Shown one piece after another: positions 1 through 6,792 of a stretch of 10,504 nt of DNA. The stretch lies in NCBI GenBank assembly GCA_017620115.1, contig JAFZRB010000426.1, positions 1-10,504 on the forward strand, given 5' to 3'. The stretch's first letter is position 1. Each line of letters starts with the position of its first letter. A program made the translations under genes and the position numbers. The notes beneath the pieces were generated by a model, which saw nothing but the letters and a program-made list of their open reading frames with translations, made no database searches and had not been told where the DNA came from. This DNA is from Clostridia bacterium (GTDB lineage Bacteria > Bacillota > Clostridia > Christensenellales > Aristaeellaceae).

Positions 1-2001
1 GCACTTGTCCAGCTCCACGAAGTAGCAGCTCCAGTCCCACACGCGCACGATGAGGTTTTTGTAATTCTCCGGGTGCTTCTGCGCGTCCAGCATGCGCTCG
101 CGGTTGACGGTGTTCAGCTGGAGCTGGTGCCCGCCGTTCACCACGAACGAGCGGACCAGCTGCGCTACCTTGGTGATGGCCTCCTGGTCGCGGAACACGC
201 TGTCGTGGAACTCGATGGTCAGCGGGCCGCCGTTCACGACGCGCGAGAGATCCGGCTTGGTGAAGGAGCGGATGAGCGAGGCGGGGCCGTTCAGGCGGGT
301 GTTCAGCGTGGGCGCGTAGTTGGCGGGCAGCGGCTCCTGCGCCGTGCGGCCGTCCGCGGTCGCGCCGATGTCCGCGGCGTGCCAGATGTAGTACATGGCC
401 GAGCCCGTGCCCGCGCGGAACACGCCGCCGCGCTCGTTTCTGAGCCCCTCCACGGCGTCCGCAAAGGCGTCCAGCAGGAAGCCGGCGAGGTCGTCCACCT
501 CGTCCTCGTCGTTGCCCATCTTGGGGCACTCGTATTTCAGCTGGTGATGCAGCTCCTCATAGCCCTCGAAGTTGGCGTCCATGGCGGCGATGAGCGTTTC
601 CGGCGCGAGGCCGCGGCGGAACACCATCTCCTGAACCGCCGCCAGCGAATCCGCCGCGGTGGCCAGGCCGGTGCCGTGCAGGCCGTAGTTGTTGTACTTG
701 CAGCCCTGCGCGATGTCGCGGCCCTTTTCGACGCAGCCCTCGAAGAAGATGGACAGATACGGCGAGGGAATGACATACAGGTCGTGGAAGGAGGCGGCGA
801 TCGAACGCACCTCGGCGAAGATGGCGTCCCTGACGGCGGCTTTGAGCGCGTCCATGTCCTTCGCGCCGCTCAGCTTTTCGCGGATCACGCGGTTCACCAC
901 GCCGGTGAAGGGCAGCGCGCCGATGTTGGGAATATCCATGCCCACGCCGGGCAGGATGAACTCCCAGCAGGCCGCCACCACGTAGTTGCGCGCGTCGCGC
1001 TCGTCGTAGCCCAGCCGGACGAGGCCGGGAATGACCACGTCGTCGTTCTCATACTGCGGGAAGCCCAGCCCCAGCTTCGTGAGCTGCGTGCCCTTCTCGT
1101 AGAGCGAGAGCGGCGTTCTGGCGTTCACGCGCAGGTTGAGCTTCGGATCGATCACCCTGAGCTCCGCCGAGGCGATCAGGCATATGTCGGTCAGTTCGTT
1201 GTAGCCGTCGCCGCCGTCGGGCGTCATGCCGGCGAGCACCATGGACTGGCCGTTGTCGCCCTGCTGCATGCCGGTGTACAGGTCGCTGTCGCGGTTGCAG
1301 CTGAGGAAGAACTCCGTGACGAGGTCGGCGGCCTCCTCCTTCGTGATGAGCCCGGCGTCCAGGTCATGGCGGTAGTAGGGATACATGTACTGGTCGAAGC
1401 GCCCCAGCGTGTTGTGGTAGTCGCCCTCGCACCACATGCAGAAGTGGAGAACGCGCAGCGACTGCAGCGCCTCGCGCAGCGTTTCAGCCGGATACGCGGG
1501 CACCCTGTCCAGCGTCTGCGCGATGTCCTCGCGGCCCTCTTCCCGGGCCTTCGCGGCGTAGCGCGCGGCCAGGTCGAGCACGGCGCGCAGGCTCACGCGC
1601 ATGGCGTCGTAATAGGCGGCGTTCGAGCCGTCGTCCGCCGCGTCGATTTCCGCCAGCACGGCAAGGAGGCCCTTCCCGATGATCTTTTCGTAATCGGCGG
1701 ACAGGTTGCACACGCGCCCCTGTTCGTGGATGTAATGCTTCCCGGCGATGGCGGCCCATTCTTCGTCGGTATAGACGCCGGGCAGGTCGGGCAGCGTGCG
1801 CAGGAAGGCGATGCGCTCGCCGGGCAGCAGCACGGGCGTTTCCGCGTCCAGGAACGTTTTAAGCCGCAGCGCCGTGCGCTCGAAATCCTTCAGCTCCGCG
1901 CGGCGGTAGGGCGCGGGATCGATCGCCGCTTCCCGCCGGAAGGCGTGATGCGCCTTGTCCTCCACGATGAGTTTTCTCAGGGCCTTCACCCGTTCTGTCA
2001 T
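1..2001 (-). CDS. Glycyl radical enzyme (pyruvate formate-lyase/dehydratase superfamily) homologue with Asp at the radical position; 3' end off the window
   Basis: The 667 visible residues match the glycyl radical enzyme fold, whose members do radical C-C cleavage or dehydration in anaerobes. A catalytic-type Cys345 sits in AACWEF; the C-x-E arrangement (Cys345, Glu347) is that of glycerol/choline/hydroxyproline-type enzymes rather than the Cys-Cys of true pyruvate formate-lyase. A conserved Gly-rich stretch ending DSLAAV lies at residues 434-455. Near the C-terminus the radical loop, normally RVxGY[ST], reads RVWDWS at residues 653-658: the Gly is Asp656 (codon GAC, positions 36-34). If the tail is of usual length the protein would be about 690-700 aa, short for the superfamily. 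The start is ATG at 2001, preceded by GGGAGG at 7-nt spacing. It follows the zinc-ribbon gene after 36 bp with no terminator seen, so co-transcription is possible. No activating enzyme is visible; one could lie beyond the left edge. The superfamily call is firm; substrate and activity are unknown. Confidence 0.88.
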   Translation of the reverse strand, partial: MTERVKALRKLIVEDKAHHAFRREAAIDPAPYRRAELKDFERTALRLKTFLDAETPVLLPGERIAFLRTLPDLPGVYTDEEWAAIAGKHYIHEQGRVCNLSADYEKIIGKGLLAVLAEIDAADDGSNAAYYDAMRVSLRAVLDLAARYAAKAREEGREDIAQTLDRVPAYPAETLREALQSLRVLHFCMWCEGDYHNTLGRFDQYMYPYYRHDLDAGLITKEEAADLVTEFFLSCNRDSDLYTGMQQGDNGQSMVLAGMTPDGGDGYNELTDICLIASAELRVIDPKLNLRVNARTPLSLYEKGTQLTKLGLGFPQYENDDVVIPGLVRLGYDERDARNYVVAACWEFILPGVGMDIPNIGALPFTGVVNRVIREKLSGAKDMDALKAAVRDAIFAEVRSIAASFHDLYVIPSPYLSIFFEGCVEKGRDIAQGCKYNNYGLHGTGLATAADSLAAVQEMVFRRGLAPETLIAAMDANFEGYEELHHQLKYECPKMGNDEDEVDDLAGFLLDAFADAVEGLRNERGGVFRAGTGSAMYYIWHAADIGATADGRTAQEPLPANYAPTLNTRLNGPASLIRSFTKPDLSRVVNGGPLTIEFHDSVFRDQEAITKVAQLVRSFVVNGGHQLQLNTVNRERMLDAQKHPENYKNLIVRVWDWSCYFVELDKC

Positions 2002-2037
2002 AATAATACCTCCCGTTCTGTTGGCAGTGCGCTCGGA

Positions 2038-3417
2038 TCAGTCCAGCTTTTCGGCGTAGCGGCCGATGAGGCGGGTCACGGTTTTGCCTTCGTATTCGGC
2101 CTGGCCGGAGATGTCGGCGTAGATGGTATAGCGGCCGCCCGGCTCGCCGATGTGCACGTCGGACATGTTTTCGATGACCAGATACTGGCCGTTGCCGGCG
2201 TCGGATACGTCGATGACCACCACGTTGGGCTCGTCGGACAGCACGGCGACGATATCGCCGCGGCAGAGGAAGATGCGGCCGTCCCAGATATCCCAGCAGT
2301 AGAGCACCTGCTGGTAATCCATCTTCCAGGCGCTGCGAGAATACTCGTTGATCGTGGGCACATAGTAGACCTGGAAGGAGATGACGGAATCCTGGCGTCC
2401 CGCCTTTTTCGCGCGGATGGTCACGGTGTTGTAGCCCAGGTGATCGAAGGTGGCGCGGAAGGAGAAATCGCCGTTCGAGCTGACCTTCAGGGTGCCCGCC
2501 TCATACGGCGTTTCGACGCTGAGCGAGGCTTCCGGGTCGACCGAGCCGCGAACGGTCATGCTGTTGAGGATGGAGGTGAACTCCGTGCTCGCGGCCAGGT
2601 CGAGGTCGATCTCCATGGGCTGGCGATAGAATACGAGATCCTTGCGCACCTCGATGTGGTTGGGCGTCTGAACGAGGATGGAGACCGGGTTGTCGCCGTG
2701 CGCGTAGACGGCGATGTTCACCGACAGATTGCCCTGCCGGTCGACCATGCTCGTGACATCCTCGCCGCCCACCAGAACGGTCGAGCCGTAAACCACCTTG
2801 AGCTGGAGCTCATAGGAGGAGGACAGCGTGACGACGTAGTCCTCCGCCGGGCTGATAACCTGCAGCGGCGATTTGGGCATTTCCACCGTGAAGGACACGA
2901 TGGGCAGCAGCTGCTTCCCGCCTGATTCGCTGATCTGGATGGGCGTGAGCATGATCTCCGCGGTGGACAGGTTGCCGCCCGACGGCCCGAACCATTCGGC
3001 GTCGGCCACCTCGACGACGGCGCGGCCGCCCACGACCATGAAGCGCTCCTCGAGCTCCTCGATGTAGATGATGTCGCCGTCGTTTCCGAAGAAGGTGATG
3101 GCGTGGCCGTTGCGGCCGTCGGAAAGCTGAACGGCTTCCAGCTCGGGCAGCTGAACCGTGCCGTTTTCGTAGAGCTTGTGGGTGGCGTTGGACTGCCGCC
3201 AGTAGTGAACCTTGTAAAGGCCGAAGCCCAGCACGCTCAGCGAGAGGACCCACACCAGCACGTGCACCAGGATGCGCATGAGCACGGTGATGGTGGCTTC
3301 CCACTCGCCGCGCGTTTCTTCCGTTTCGGCGGCGGCGGCGCGGGGCAGCTCGGCGCCGCATTCAGGGCACACGGTCAGGCTGTTTTGCAGCTTTGTGCCG
3401 CAGGCGGGACATGTCAT
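2038..3417 (-). CDS. Zinc-ribbon membrane protein with Ig-like extracellular domains
   Basis: This 459-aa protein begins with a zinc ribbon (Cys3-x2-Cys6 and Cys17-x2-Cys20), followed by an acidic linker and one hydrophobic segment at about residues 42-68. The ribbon should be cytoplasmic and the rest outside. The outer part looks like two beta-rich Ig-like modules (about 184-265 and 270-355) and a C-terminal beta domain (about 370-459) that resembles the OB-like tail seen in similar Clostridia zinc-ribbon proteins; the domain limits are my estimates. No catalytic motif is visible, so a role in envelope sensing or binding is only a guess. The start ATG (3417) overlaps the recF stop as ATGA, with a GGAGGGAGG-type site inside the end of recF, so translation is probably coupled to recF. 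The open frame extends far upstream of this ATG, but that part overlaps recF in another frame and carries no recognisable domain. Confidence 0.85.
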   Translation of the reverse strand: MTCPACGTKLQNSLTVCPECGAELPRAAAAETEETRGEWEATITVLMRILVHVLVWVLSLSVLGFGLYKVHYWRQSNATHKLYENGTVQLPELEAVQLSDGRNGHAITFFGNDGDIIYIEELEERFMVVGGRAVVEVADAEWFGPSGGNLSTAEIMLTPIQISESGGKQLLPIVSFTVEMPKSPLQVISPAEDYVVTLSSSYELQLKVVYGSTVLVGGEDVTSMVDRQGNLSVNIAVYAHGDNPVSILVQTPNHIEVRKDLVFYRQPMEIDLDLAASTEFTSILNSMTVRGSVDPEASLSVETPYEAGTLKVSSNGDFSFRATFDHLGYNTVTIRAKKAGRQDSVISFQVYYVPTINEYSRSAWKMDYQQVLYCWDIWDGRIFLCRGDIVAVLSDEPNVVVIDVSDAGNGQYLVIENMSDVHIGEPGGRYTIYADISGQAEYEGKTVTRLIGRYAEKLD

Positions 3418-4520
3418 GCGCCGTCGCCTCCCTCCGGGGTGATGGTTCCGGCCTGAATGCGCCAGGCCGCGCCGATTTCGGCCTCGGCCAGATCGCTGAG
3501 GTCGGTGCAGGTCACGATGGTCTGTATGCCGTTCAGCCTTCCCAGCAGGTGGCGGCGGCGCTTGGGGTCGAGCTCGCTCATCACGTCGTCCAGCATGAGC
3601 ACGGGCGGTTCTTCCAGCTCGCGGCGCATGATGTCCAGCTCGGCCAGCTTGAGCGAGAGCGCGGCGGTGCGCTGCTGGCCCTGCGAACCGTATGCGCGCA
3701 CGTCCATGCCGGCCAGCGTGAGCGTCAGGTCGTCGCGGTGCGGGCCGACGGTCGTCATGCCCCGTCGGATGTCGCTGTCGCGCGCCATGGACAGCGCGCT
3801 CATGAGCGCGCGCTCGGGGTCGCCGTCCGCCTCCAGCGAGGGCACATAGCGGACGCGCAGATCCTCCAGCCCGCCGGAGATTTCGAGATGATTTTCGTGC
3901 GCGGCTTCGCTGATGCGCTGAATGAAACCGGCGCGCATGGCCATGATCTCCGCGCCGTGGCGCGCCAGCTGCGCGTCCCAGTCCTCGAGCGTGGCGCGCA
4001 GGTAGGGATTGAGCGGGATATCGCGCAGCAGGCTGTTGCGCTGCATGAGCGCGTGGGCGTAGCGCTGGAGCGCGTAGTAGTAAGCCGGGCGGATCTGGCT
4101 CAGCTCCATGTCGATGAAACGGCGGCGCTCCGCGGGGCCGTCCTTGACCATGCGCAGGTCTTCCGGGGCGAAAAGCACGCCGCTTACGTGGCCCATGAGC
4201 TCGCCCGTTCGCTGCAGCGCGCGGCCGTTGACCTTCACGGTCTTGCGGCCCTGCCGGCTGAGCAGCATCTCGACCTCGTGGCCGCCGTCGCGCCGCTCGG
4301 CGCGGACGAACACGCGGCCGGCTTCCTGTTCCCAGCGGATCAGCTCGCGGTCGCGCGGGGTGCGGTGGCTGCGGCCGGTGCAGCTGAGCACCACGGCCTC
4401 CAGCAGCGCCGTTTTTCCCTGCGCGTTGTTGCCGTACAGCACGGTAACGCCCTCGCACGGGCGAAGCTCGGCCCGCGCGTAATTTCGGAAATCGGTGAGC
4501 TGGATGCTGGTGATGCGCAT
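3414..4520 (-). CDS. recF: DNA replication and repair protein RecF
   Basis: RecF is an SMC-like ATPase that, with RecO and RecR, loads RecA at single-strand gaps in the RecFOR pathway. The 368-aa product has the usual family length and the standard opening (MRITSIQLTDFRNY). Walker A is GNNAQGKT at residues 30-37, the ABC signature is SQGQQR at 279-284, Walker B ends in Asp311-Asp312, and the D-loop is SELD at 315-318. All ATPase motifs are intact. The chosen start at 4520 has AGGAGA about 6 nt upstream and matches the family N-terminus; an in-frame ATG at 4553 would add 11 residues with no homology support. The gene is not next to dnaA, dnaN or gyrB within this window; instead it is followed by an overlapping zinc-ribbon membrane protein gene and preceded by a divergent secreted-protein gene. 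Confidence 0.97.
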   Translation of the reverse strand: MRITSIQLTDFRNYARAELRPCEGVTVLYGNNAQGKTALLEAVVLSCTGRSHRTPRDRELIRWEQEAGRVFVRAERRDGGHEVEMLLSRQGRKTVKVNGRALQRTGELMGHVSGVLFAPEDLRMVKDGPAERRRFIDMELSQIRPAYYYALQRYAHALMQRNSLLRDIPLNPYLRATLEDWDAQLARHGAEIMAMRAGFIQRISEAAHENHLEISGGLEDLRVRYVPSLEADGDPERALMSALSMARDSDIRRGMTTVGPHRDDLTLTLAGMDVRAYGSQGQQRTAALSLKLAELDIMRRELEEPPVLMLDDVMSELDPKRRRHLLGRLNGIQTIVTCTDLSDLAEAEIGAAWRIQAGTITPEGGDGA

Positions 4521-4635
4521 GGGGCGTCTCCTGTTCTGGGTTGGTTTTGGCATTAACCTTTCTCTATTCGACGCCGCCCGCTGGTTTCCCTTCACGGAGC
4601 GGAAAAAAAGGCGGGGAAAAATGCGGGCCGCCAGC

Positions 4636-4664
4636 TTGCAAAAGCCATGCGATTGAATTATAAT
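4636..4664 (+). promoter_or_regulatory. Sigma-A-type promoter for the secreted-protein gene
   Basis: TTGCAA (4636-4641) and TATAAT (4659-4664) are separated by exactly 17 bp in a locally AT-rich stretch. The -10 is a perfect consensus and the -35 matches 4 of 6 positions of TTGACA. Transcription would start near 4671, giving a leader of about 55 nt before the ATG at 4726. This is the clearest promoter in the window. It was called by eye. Confidence 0.75.
4657..4662 (-). promoter_or_regulatory. Possible divergent -10 element toward recF
   Basis: The octamer ATTATAAT at 4657-4664 is its own reverse complement, so the minus strand also reads TATAAT (4662 to 4657), pointing at recF. No acceptable -35 hexamer is seen at 15-19 bp upstream on that strand, and there is no TGn extension. 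If used, it would give recF a leader of about 130 nt. No better recF promoter was found in the 205-bp gap. Confidence 0.3.
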
Positions 4665-4725
4665 GAATCCGTAAACTGAAGGACGGGCTTGTGCGACGTT
4701 CATCCTGAAAGCGAGGCGCTGGTAT

Positions 4726-6720
4726 ATGATGATGAAACGGTTGTCCGCGATGCTCCTGGCCCTGCTGCTCATTCTCTGCGCAGGCGCCCCCGTGGCTGAA
4801 GGCTGGGCGGAACACCCTTCCGAAGGAGAAGAAGAAAACGAACTGGCGGATGAGCACTATCTGGCAATCAGAGCGGCGCTGGATTCTCTTGGGATCGCTC
4901 TCGATTCACAGGACGCGCAGGCCGCCAACAGCGCGTTCACAGAGTTGAAAACCTCGGTGTACAGCGCGGCGAAGTACCTCGCGGCAAAAGGCTTGTATAA
5001 TCCCGCGCTGATGGGCGTCTGCACGCTCTCACAGGAAGCCCTGAAAAGCATGGGCGGCGATTATTCCCAGTATCTGAGTCAGGCATACGCGAAAGCTTAT
5101 GAAGTTTTCAGCGATCTTATCAGCAACGGCGGCGGCGAAGGCGGGGGCGGGGGCGTGGACCCTGGCATAATCTACTCCGGCATTGTATCGGTATCCGTGC
5201 AACCCGCCGTTCTCTCCGGCCCGGGATACACACATGTCTCTTATCAGATCAATATGGATTGTGACCACGTTGACTTCGACGCTTATGCGGGTACGCTGAC
5301 AAATGGCAGCAGCGAAATCGCGTTTAAGGTATTCGATGTGCGTCACAAAGGGGATGGTGAGAAATACCATTTTGAAGATGAAAATCAACTAGAGCCAAGC
5401 CGCAGCATAGATGAATATATAGCGGTCTATATCGACCCGGATGATTATGCCGACGCGGAACCCGGCACATATACTGGCGGGATTTCTTTTAATGTATCGG
5501 GCTATAACAGAGCCCATCAGAAGGGTCCCGCCGGGAAGGACAAAGCTTTGGCGCAAAGCCGGGATGGCGGTTCGGGCAACAGCATTTCCCTGACGCTGGT
5601 CATTCCGGGGGTCACGGAATACGCCGTAACCGTCCAGGCGCTGCCCGCGGAGGGCGGCTCGGCCACGGGTACGGGCTCGTATGTCCCGAACGCGACCGTC
5701 AGCCTGACCGCCGCGCCGAACACGGGCTGGCGCTTCGTGGAATGGCGGGTGACGCCCAGCGATGTGACAGTGACGAATGATCAGTTTACCATGCCCGGCG
5801 GGGATGTGGCGATCGATGCCGTGTTCGAGATGGTAGAGTACCCCATCTATGCCATCGCCTCCGACGGCGCGGCCGTTGCCCAGGTCTACGACGGGTGGCT
5901 GTCGATTGACGAAGTGACCGTGGCGATGGCGGGGGAGGAGCTTTCCCTGGCCCTCCGCGACGGCGCGGAGCCCGACGAGGGCAAATACTTCACCGAAGAG
6001 TTCACGCTGGACGGCGTGAGCCTGGGAAGCGAGATGTTCGGCGGGGTGATGAGGCCGGTGGCGGAATTCACCATGCCGGCCCACGACCTGACCATCGGCG
6101 CGGTGCAGGCGGAGCGGGAGGCCCTGACGCTGGACTTCACCCAAAGCGCGGCGCTGGCGCTGCACTACAGGGCCATGGCCGAGCTGAACAACGACGAGGC
6201 ATTGTGGGAGCGGTTCGGCTGGCTCGAGGGCTGGGACACGACCCTCGATCTGGATGGCAGCGGCACGCCCGACCTGGGCGTGACCGAGCCGGATTTCGAG
6301 ACGACCGATTATTATACCCTGACCCTGCTGGACGGGGCCGATGCCGAGGGAACTTACACCTTCACTTACTCCTACATGACCGACCGCTACAGCCCCATCA
6401 CGATTATCATGTCCGCGGGCACGCCCGTTTTCGGCCCGGCTACGCTCATCCTGCCGGCGGACACAGCCGTCATTGAAGAGAGCGCCTTCGAGGGCGACGC
6501 GTCCATCACCATTGTGGACGCCGGCGTCTGCGCGGCCATCGGCGCGAACGCCTTCAGGGGCTGCGCTGCGCTCATGCAGATCAGGCTTCCGAAGAACTGT
6601 CAGATTGATGACGCCGCCTTTGCCGAATGCGGCGCGCTGACCGTGTTCGCTCCCGCTGGGGGCAGCGCGGAGCAGTGGGCGAACGACAACGGGTTCGTCT
6701 TCGTTCCCATCAGCGAATAA
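4726..6720 (+). CDS. Secreted modular protein with InlB-like repeat domain and BspA-like leucine-rich C-terminus
   Basis: This 664-aa protein starts with a signal peptide (MMMKR, then a Leu-rich core, likely cut near residues 24-27; no lipobox). Next come a predicted helical region (about 30-132), a Gly-rich linker (135-143), a beta-rich domain I do not recognise (about 148-295), and a divergent InlB B-repeat-type module (299-369) with the usual GW.F..W and FTMP..D..I.A.F pattern. A less clear beta region (about 370-500) follows, then an EF-hand-like loop Asp508-x-Asp510-x-Ser512-x3-Asp516, and BspA-type leucine-rich repeats (about 575-664) with AF.GC.AL units. No sortase signal, surface-layer domain or membrane anchor is seen, so it may be released or bound noncovalently. 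A role in adhesion or surface binding is inferred from the domains. The start at 4726 is the first of three consecutive ATG codons, with GAGG at 4713-4716. Base composition drops to about 46% GC at 5221-5460, unlike the rest. Confidence 0.88.
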   Translation: MMMKRLSAMLLALLLILCAGAPVAEGWAEHPSEGEEENELADEHYLAIRAALDSLGIALDSQDAQAANSAFTELKTSVYSAAKYLAAKGLYNPALMGVCTLSQEALKSMGGDYSQYLSQAYAKAYEVFSDLISNGGGEGGGGGVDPGIIYSGIVSVSVQPAVLSGPGYTHVSYQINMDCDHVDFDAYAGTLTNGSSEIAFKVFDVRHKGDGEKYHFEDENQLEPSRSIDEYIAVYIDPDDYADAEPGTYTGGISFNVSGYNRAHQKGPAGKDKALAQSRDGGSGNSISLTLVIPGVTEYAVTVQALPAEGGSATGTGSYVPNATVSLTAAPNTGWRFVEWRVTPSDVTVTNDQFTMPGGDVAIDAVFEMVEYPIYAIASDGAAVAQVYDGWLSIDEVTVAMAGEELSLALRDGAEPDEGKYFTEEFTLDGVSLGSEMFGGVMRPVAEFTMPAHDLTIGAVQAEREALTLDFTQSAALALHYRAMAELNNDEALWERFGWLEGWDTTLDLDGSGTPDLGVTEPDFETTDYYTLTLLDGADAEGTYTFTYSYMTDRYSPITIIMSAGTPVFGPATLILPADTAVIEESAFEGDASITIVDAGVCAAIGANAFRGCAALMQIRLPKNCQIDDAAFAECGALTVFAPAGGSAEQWANDNGFVFVPISE

Positions 6721-6736
6721 TCCGGCGCGACGCAAT

Positions 6737-6769
6737 ACGGGCCGCCTCCACTGCGGGGGCGGCCCGTTT
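6737..6769 (+). terminator. GC-rich hairpin terminator between convergent genes
   Basis: A 13-bp stem (6737-6749 with 6755-6767, one G-U pair) closes a 5-nt loop, 16 bp after the stop of the secreted-protein gene, followed by TTTCGCGTTTC. The stem is very stable but the U-tract is short and interrupted. On the minus strand no U-run follows, so it is a poor intrinsic terminator for typA, though it could protect the 3' ends of both transcripts. Confidence 0.7.
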
Positions 6770-6792
6770 CGCGTTTCAGGAAGAGCGATTCG

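Noticed and set aside
73..2925. A 950-codon open frame on the plus strand
   Set aside because: It lies opposite the glycyl-radical homologue and zinc-ribbon gene, is rich in His, Arg, Val and Ala with no domain, and is explained by GC-rich codon use leaving the opposite strand free of stops.
3393..4556. A 387-codon plus-strand open frame opposite recF
   Set aside because: Composition is that of an antisense shadow, and recF on the minus strand is unambiguous.
4600..4620. Minus-strand T-rich runs in the recF leader as a possible terminator
   Set aside because: No convincing hairpin lies directly upstream of the T runs; only a distant 6-bp GCCCGC/GCGGGC pairing is visible.
5131..5156. GGC/GGG-rich stretch as a possible DNA repeat or G-quadruplex
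   Set aside because: It encodes a simple Gly-rich interdomain linker in frame, which explains it.
5389..6735. A 448-codon minus-strand open frame opposite the secreted-protein gene
   Set aside because: The plus-strand gene has a promoter, ribosome binding site, signal peptide and known domains; the minus frame has none.
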